Part shown: positions 58,949 through 64,000 of the stretch, piece after piece
Layout of the letters: every line of letters starts with the position of its first letter
Numbering within the stretch: the stretch's first letter is position 1
Assembly (NCBI GenBank): GCA_022508265.1
Contig: JAFLVP010000006.1
Coordinates: 1-64,000 of the forward strand
Length of the DNA: 64,000 nucleotides
Direction of reading: 5' to 3'
From: Clostridiales bacterium
Lineage (GTDB): Bacteria; Bacillota; Clostridia; Christensenellales; Borkfalkiaceae
Translations under genes and position numbers: made by a program
Notes under the pieces: model-generated
What the model was told of the DNA's origin: nothing
The model's input: only the letters and a program-made list of their open reading frames with translations
Database searches by the model: none

Positions 58949-59587
58949 ATGAAAAAGTATAACAACGTGTTTGTTTTTGACCATCCGCTCATTAAGCACA
59001 AGGTGGCAATTCTTCGTGATAAGGCTACGGAAATGAAAAAATTCCGTGAACTTATCGAAGAAATTACTACAATTATGACGTATGAGAGCATGCGCGACGT
59101 GGAGCTTGTGCCCGTACAGGTTGAAACGCCTTTGGAGGTCACAACGCAGTACAAAGTGCCCGAGGACAGTATAGCAATCGTTCCAATACTTCGCGCGGGT
59201 TTAGGAATGGTGAACGGCGTTCATACAGTGTTCCCCACGGCAAAGGTTGGACATATAGGTATGTACCGCAACGAAGAGACACTTGAACCTTGCGAATACT
59301 ACTGCAAACTACCCGACGGAATAGAGAATAAGACGGTATTTTTAGTTGATCCCATGCTTGCAACGGGCGGTTCGGCCTGCGACGCTCTTACGGCACTCAA
59401 AAAACGTGGCTGCAAGAAAATTAAGTTTATGGCAATAATCGCCGCTCCCGTAGGAGTGGAAAAGGTTGCCACGACTCATCCCGACGTAACAATATATATT
59501 TCCACTTTGGATAGGGAACTCAACGAAAACGGCTATATTCTCCCCGGACTCGGCGACGCCGGCGACAGACTTTTCGGCACTAAATAA
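58949..59587 (+). CDS. upp: Uracil phosphoribosyltransferase
   Basis: VFDHPLIKHKVAILRDKATEMKKFRELI, PILRAGLGMV, VDPMLATGGSA. Confidence 0.97.
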   Translation: MKKYNNVFVFDHPLIKHKVAILRDKATEMKKFRELIEEITTIMTYESMRDVELVPVQVETPLEVTTQYKVPEDSIAIVPILRAGLGMVNGVHTVFPTAKVGHIGMYRNEETLEPCEYYCKLPDGIENKTVFLVDPMLATGGSACDALTALKKRGCKKIKFMAIIAAPVGVEKVATTHPDVTIYISTLDRELNENGYILPGLGDAGDRLFGTK

Positions 59588-59599
59588 TCATAAAACGAA

Positions 59600-59632
59600 A
59601 ACGACCTCTTAACGAGGTCGTTTTTTTGTTTT
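59600..59632 (+). terminator. Rho-independent terminator after upp
   Basis: AACGACCTC ttaac GAGGTCGTT TTTTTG. Confidence 0.9.
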
Positions 59633-59681
59633 AAATAAATAAGTATCGGGTCAAATTATTGACCTGCGCTATAAAATCATT

Positions 59682-59882
59682 TTAATCAATTAAACCTAAC
59701 AAATAGTCAACGGATTCTCCGAAAAATTTTGACAATTTAATAAGTGCAGAGGCAGTCGGCTCCGTTTTAGCAAGTTCCCACTTTGCTATTGCCGATTGAC
59801 TGATTTTTGTCAATTGAGCCAGCTCCATTTGACTGATATTTTTTTCCGTGCGTAATTCTTTTAATCTTTCACTAAACGTCAT
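59682..59882 (-). CDS. Small XRE-family DNA-binding regulator
   Basis: MTFSERLKELRTEKNISQMELAQLTKISQSAIAKWELAKTEPTASALIKLSKFFGESVDYLLGL. Confidence 0.9.
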   Translation of the reverse strand: MTFSERLKELRTEKNISQMELAQLTKISQSAIAKWELAKTEPTASALIKLSKFFGESVDYLLGLID

Positions 59883-59913
59883 ACTTTAATTTTATGCAAT
59901 TCAAGTAAAAAAA

Positions 59914-59926
59914 GACTTGACAAGTC
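59914..59926. promoter_or_regulatory. Palindromic operator candidate in the HTH/membrane-protein divergent spacer
   Basis: GACTTG A CAAGTC perfect palindrome, with half-sites TCAAGT near 59901 and AAGACTTGA near 59931. Confidence 0.55.
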
Positions 59927-59945
59927 AAATAAGACTTGATAAAAT
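59917..59945 (+). promoter_or_regulatory. Promoter overlapping the operator candidate
   Basis: TTGACA-N17-TAAAAT. Confidence 0.65.
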
Positions 59946-59988
59946 TTAAATTACAATAGTAAATCGGTCAATTAACAAGAATATTATC

Positions 59989-60017
59989 TTGACTTTAATG
60001 ATCTTACGATTTATAAT
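59989..60017 (+). promoter_or_regulatory. Second tandem promoter for the 60043 gene
   Basis: TTGACT-N17-TATAAT. Confidence 0.65.
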
Positions 60018-60042
60018 TTATCAAAAATTAAGGAGAGGATTT

Positions 60043-60525
60043 ATGAAGACAGTAATTACGCACGAACGTTTGGGTGAAATAATATATGAAGAAAGCGCTT
60101 GGACGGGCCAAAAGAACATCTCAATAAACGGACAAAAACTCAATAAGGTAAAAAGAAATATTTTTCAGATTCCGGGAGGGGAGACCGTCACGCTTAAAGG
60201 GAACTTCTTTCTTGGAACAACGGCAGTTATAGGGGCAGAAACCGTAGCTTTGACGCAGCCTTACAAGTGGTACGAATACGTATTGTCAGTCATTCCGTTT
60301 ATTTTAATTATCATTTGGGGAAATACTGTAGCGCTATGTAATATCGTTCCCATTGTCGGCGGCGCAATCGGCGGCGCAATAAGTGCACTATTTGTTGTAG
60401 TTAATCTGCTGTTGATTAAAAAAGTGAATAATATTGGTTTTAAAGTTTTAATTTCACTCGTCGTAACGGGATTATGCTTTTTGGCTTGTTATCTTATTGC
60501 GCTCGCAATTTTGGCGATTTTATAA
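60043..60525 (+). CDS. Membrane protein of unknown function
   Basis: Soluble N-terminal part then about three TM helices; ATG 60043 preceded by AGGAGAGG. Confidence 0.7.
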   Translation: MKTVITHERLGEIIYEESAWTGQKNISINGQKLNKVKRNIFQIPGGETVTLKGNFFLGTTAVIGAETVALTQPYKWYEYVLSVIPFILIIIWGNTVALCNIVPIVGGAIGGAISALFVVVNLLLIKKVNNIGFKVLISLVVTGLCFLACYLIALAILAIL

Positions 60526-60662
60526 GGATATATTACGTTGACCCCTCCGCAGGACTTCGGTGAAGTAGTTGTCTTGAGTGTAAGGAGTGGAGAGGTGGAA
60601 TAGCGTTTGTTAGCTTTGCACAATCGCATCATCAATATTTTCGATTATTTCAGGAAGAAGCA

Positions 60663-60702
60663 GAAAGTGCCTTGGGCAATTTGCCCAAGGCACTTTTTAA
60701 TG
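60663..60702. terminator. Bidirectional terminator downstream of kbl
   Basis: AAAGTGCCTTGGGCAA t TTGCCCAAGGCACTTTTT. Confidence 0.85.
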
Positions 60703-60728
60703 CGTCAATCAGAACGCAAGTCGAACGC

Positions 60729-61937
60729 TTATTTATTTTTCGCCATTTCTTCGCGTACTTCGATGAAGCATTTGACAATATAGTCCAAATCCTCTTTCGT
60801 GTGGGCAGCAGAGACTTGTGTGCGGATTCTCGCCTTGCCCTTCGGAACCACGGGATAGGAGAATGCGACTACATACACGCCCTTTTCCATCATACGACGC
60901 GCCATTTCGCCCGCCGTGCGCTCATCGTAAAGCATGATAGGAACGATAGGGTGTACGCTGTCGATGATATCAAATTTTGCCTCAGTAAGAAGGTTACGAT
61001 AGTATTTGGTATTCTCTTCAAGGCGGTCACGCAGCTCGGTCGTTGCTGACAGCATATCGATAAGTTTCGAGGTTGCAACAGCGATTGCGGGAGCCAAAGA
61101 ATTAGAGAAGAGATAGGGTCTGCTTCTTTGACGAAGCAGGGCAATGATCTCTTTTCTGCCCGAGGTAAATCCGCCAGAGGCGCCGCCAAGCGCTTTGCCG
61201 AAGGTGGAGGTAATAATATCAACTCTGCCCTCGACGCCGCAATACTCCGCGGTGCCTTTGCCGTGTGCTCCGACAAAGCCCGTAGAATGGCTGTCGTCAA
61301 CCATTACGAGCGCGTGATACTTCTCTGCGAGGTCGCAAATTCCCTTGAGATTTGCGATGATACCGTCCATTGAAAACACGCCGTCCGTTGCTATGAGCTT
61401 GATTCTTGCACCTTTTTCGTCCGCCTCGATGAGCTTTGCTTCAAGGTCTGCCATGTCGTTGTTGTGGTAGCGGTAGCGCGCTGCCTTGCACAGCCTAATG
61501 CCGTCGATAATACTTGCATGGTTGAGCTCGTCGGAGATGATTGCGTCCTCTGCAGTCAGAATGGTTTCAAACAGACCGCCGTTTGCATCGAAGCAGGAGG
61601 AATAGAGAATGGTATCTTCCGTTCCGAGGAAGGTGCTGATCTTTTCTTCCAGTTCCTTGTGAATGTCAAGCGTGCCGCAGATGAACCGCACGGACGCACA
61701 ACCGTAACCGCGGCGCTCGTAGCACTTGCGCGCAGCCTCGATGAGCTCGGGAGAATCTGCCAGCCCCAAATAGTTGTTGGCGCACATATTGAGCATCTTC
61801 TCGCCGTCCGCCGCGATAATTTTTGCGCTCTGAGGGGAAGCGATCACACGCTCGCCCTTGAAGAGCCCGTCAGCCTTGATTTTTTCAACTTCGTCACGAT
61901 AAAATTGAAGTGCCTGTTTCTGATTCATATCTTTCAC
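60729..61937 (-). CDS. kbl: Glycine C-acetyltransferase (2-amino-3-ketobutyrate CoA ligase)
   Basis: [67 protein letters not shown]; next to tdh. Confidence 0.95.
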   Translation of the reverse strand: MKDMNQKQALQFYRDEVEKIKADGLFKGERVIASPQSAKIIAADGEKMLNMCANNYLGLADSPELIEAARKCYERRGYGCASVRFICGTLDIHKELEEKISTFLGTEDTILYSSCFDANGGLFETILTAEDAIISDELNHASIIDGIRLCKAARYRYHNNDMADLEAKLIEADEKGARIKLIATDGVFSMDGIIANLKGICDLAEKYHALVMVDDSHSTGFVGAHGKGTAEYCGVEGRVDIITSTFGKALGGASGGFTSGRKEIIALLRQRSRPYLFSNSLAPAIAVATSKLIDMLSATTELRDRLEENTKYYRNLLTEAKFDIIDSVHPIVPIMLYDERTAGEMARRMMEKGVYVVAFSYPVVPKGKARIRTQVSAAHTKEDLDYIVKCFIEVREEMAKNK

Positions 61938-61951
61938 CTGTCTTTATAAAT

Positions 61952-62995
61952 TTATGCGTGGAGCTTCGTCCAGTCGAGAATGACCTTACCGGATTTCCCG
62001 CTGTTCATTGCTTCAAAGCCCTTTTCAAAATCGCGCACGTCAAAGTGGTGCGTGATGATGGGGGAGATGTCCAGCCCGCCCTCGATCATGGCGGACATCT
62101 TGTACCACGTTTCGAACATCTGACGACCGTAAATACCGCGTATATTCAGACAACGGAATACAACGGTCTCCCAATTTATTTTCATGTCGTTCTTAGGGAT
62201 TCCGAGCATGGCGATCTTTCCGCCATTCTCCATATTATCGATCATCTGATTAAACGCCACGGCACTGCCCGACATTTCAAGTCCGATGTCGAATCCCTCG
62301 CGGATATTCAGCGACTTCATGACCGAGCCGAGATCTTCCTTCATCGTATTGACGGTCGTTACGCCGAACTTCTTTGCAAGTTCGAGGCGGTAATCGTTGA
62401 TATCGGTAATCACGGTGTGTCTGGCGCCGCAGAATTTCGTGATAGCAGCTGCCATGATACCGATGGAACCGGCTCCCGTGATGAGAACGTCCTCGCCAAC
62501 GAGGTCGTAAGAAAGAGCGGTATGGGTCGCATTTCCGAACGGATCAAAGATAGAATACAGGTCGTCGGAAATGCTGTCTACGCACTTTAAAACGTTTTTT
62601 TCGGGAACTACGAGATACTCGGCAAACGCGCCGTCGCGATTGACGCCGACGCCTTTCGCCTCGCGGCACAGATGACCTCTACCCGCAAGACAGTTGCGGC
62701 AGCGTCCGCAGACCACGTGACCTTCACCGGTAACCCGTTCCCCGATGTGGAATCTCTCAACGTTTTCGCCGATTTCCACAATTTCGCCAACGTATTCATG
62801 ACCGATTGTCATAGGCGTTTTGATGGTGTTTTGAGACCACTGATCCCAGTTAAAGATATGCAAATCAGTACCGCAGATAGCAGTCTTTTTGATTTTTATT
62901 TTTACGTCGTTTTTTCCGACGGTAGGAACGGGGACTTCTCGCATCCAAAGTCCGACGTCCGCTTTCTCTTTGACAAGAGCAATCATTTTCTCCAT
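61952..62995 (-). CDS. tdh: L-threonine 3-dehydrogenase
   Basis: Zinc alcohol dehydrogenase motifs [38 protein letters not shown]. Confidence 0.95.
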   Translation of the reverse strand: MEKMIALVKEKADVGLWMREVPVPTVGKNDVKIKIKKTAICGTDLHIFNWDQWSQNTIKTPMTIGHEYVGEIVEIGENVERFHIGERVTGEGHVVCGRCRNCLAGRGHLCREAKGVGVNRDGAFAEYLVVPEKNVLKCVDSISDDLYSIFDPFGNATHTALSYDLVGEDVLITGAGSIGIMAAAITKFCGARHTVITDINDYRLELAKKFGVTTVNTMKEDLGSVMKSLNIREGFDIGLEMSGSAVAFNQMIDNMENGGKIAMLGIPKNDMKINWETVVFRCLNIRGIYGRQMFETWYKMSAMIEGGLDISPIITHHFDVRDFEKGFEAMNSGKSGKVILDWTKLHA

Positions 62996-63076
62996 TGCTC
63001 TGTTTTCCCTCCTTGCGGATGATTTTTTTATAAAAATGTTATTTTAGCGTAATTTCAAATACATTAGATAGGTAAT

Positions 63077-64000
63077 TTAACCTTTTATTATATCTACCCA
63101 GCCGTATTTATCTTGATACTTACCGCACTGAATTCCGGTAAGTTCATCGTAAAGCATTTTACTGATTTCTCCCATTTCGCCACCGTTGACAACGTAATCT
63201 CTGCCTTGATAGCCAAACTGACCGACGGGGGAAATTACCGCTGCCGTACCTGTACCGAACACCTCGGTCAGGGTTCCGTTTTCTGCGGCTTCCGCAACTT
63301 TGCGGATATCAACCTTGCACTCGCGCACTTTGATATGCTTGTCTTTGAGAAGCTGTATTGCGCTCCTGCGGGTTATGCCGGGCAAAATGCTACCGTCTAA
63401 CTCGGGGGTATATACTACGCCGTTGATTACGAAGAAGATGTTCATTGCGCCAACTTCTTCAACATAACGGTGATACTTTGCGTCCAGCCACATTGCTTGG
63501 TCGTAACCTTCAGCCTTAGCAAGCTCACCTGCCTTCATGCTGGCTGCATAGTTGCCTATTACCTTGTTGCCGCCCGTGCCGCCCTTTGCTGCGCGGACAT
63601 AATGCTCTTCAACGAGAAGTTTAACGGGTTGCAATCCATTTGCATAGTACGAGCCGACAGGTCCTACTATTACGAAAAAGGTGTAGGTTTTGGATGCGTG
63701 AACGCCGAGAGCGGGTTCAGTTGCAATCATTGTGGGTCTTATGTACATAGCCATGCCTTCGGACGAAGGAATCCAATCCTCTTCTAAAAGGACGAGCTGC
63801 TTTATAGCGTCATATATAAACTGTTTGTCAAAAACGGGCATACACAGACGCTCTGCCGAGTCACACATTCTGGCAAGATTGTCCATAAGGCGGAAGAGGC
63901 GGATTTTGCCATTTTTATCCTTATATGCCTTTGCTCCTTCAAATATGCCCTGCGCATAGTGCAGAACGGAAGAGGAGGGGTCTAATGTTAAAGGTTGATA
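63077..64000 (-). CDS. ilvE: Branched-chain amino acid aminotransferase, 5' end beyond the window
   Basis: Frame stays open to base 64000 (...YQPLTLDPSSSVLHYAQGIFEGAKAYKDKNGKIRLFRLMDNLARM); GIFEGAKAY and SILPGITRRSAIQL motifs. Confidence 0.94.
   Translation of the reverse strand, partial: YQPLTLDPSSSVLHYAQGIFEGAKAYKDKNGKIRLFRLMDNLARMCDSAERLCMPVFDKQFIYDAIKQLVLLEEDWIPSSEGMAMYIRPTMIATEPALGVHASKTYTFFVIVGPVGSYYANGLQPVKLLVEEHYVRAAKGGTGGNKVIGNYAASMKAGELAKAEGYDQAMWLDAKYHRYVEEVGAMNIFFVINGVVYTPELDGSILPGITRRSAIQLLKDKHIKVRECKVDIRKVAEAAENGTLTEVFGTGTAAVISPVGQFGYQGRDYVVNGGEMGEISKMLYDELTGIQCGKYQDKYGWVDIIKG

Noticed and set aside
60541-60620. CCCCTCCGCAGGACTTCGGTGAAG...GGAGAGGTGG stretch downstream of the 60043 gene
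   Set aside because: Only imperfect pairing could be drawn and I could not link it to any other copy in the window.

Overview
The window looks like a chromosomal segment of a low-GC Gram-positive (Clostridia-like) bacterium; that assignment is inferred from gene content and order, not from a search. Most of it is well-recognised housekeeping DNA: a five-gene tRNA cluster, spoIIA operon, ruvCAB-queA-tgt-yajC, SCIFF/ranthipeptide precursor plus radical SAM maturase, secDF, recJ, relA/spoT, hemZ, rpsO-pnp, uvrBA, pyk, the RNase P RNA gene, an M29-type aminopeptidase, gdhA, upp, kbl-tdh and a truncated ilvE. The main accessory region is about 33.1-54.1 kb. It encodes two lipoproteins sharing a GLUG-like module, a ~2486-aa S8 protease with BspA-type leucine-rich repeats and an unusual Cys-containing C-terminal anchor, a complete but atypical Opp-type peptide importer, and a small basic membrane protein coupled to oppF. 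I propose this as the best candidate for an under-described system (extracellular proteolysis coupled to peptide uptake). Other points of interest are three short non-coding segments bounded by inverted repeats, several genes starting directly after terminator-like hairpins without a clear Shine-Dalgarno, a divergent SecD, and a palindromic operator overlapping a near-consensus promoter in an HTH/membrane-protein pair. No CRISPR array, transposase or rRNA was recognised. No searches were run; all family calls are from reading motifs.
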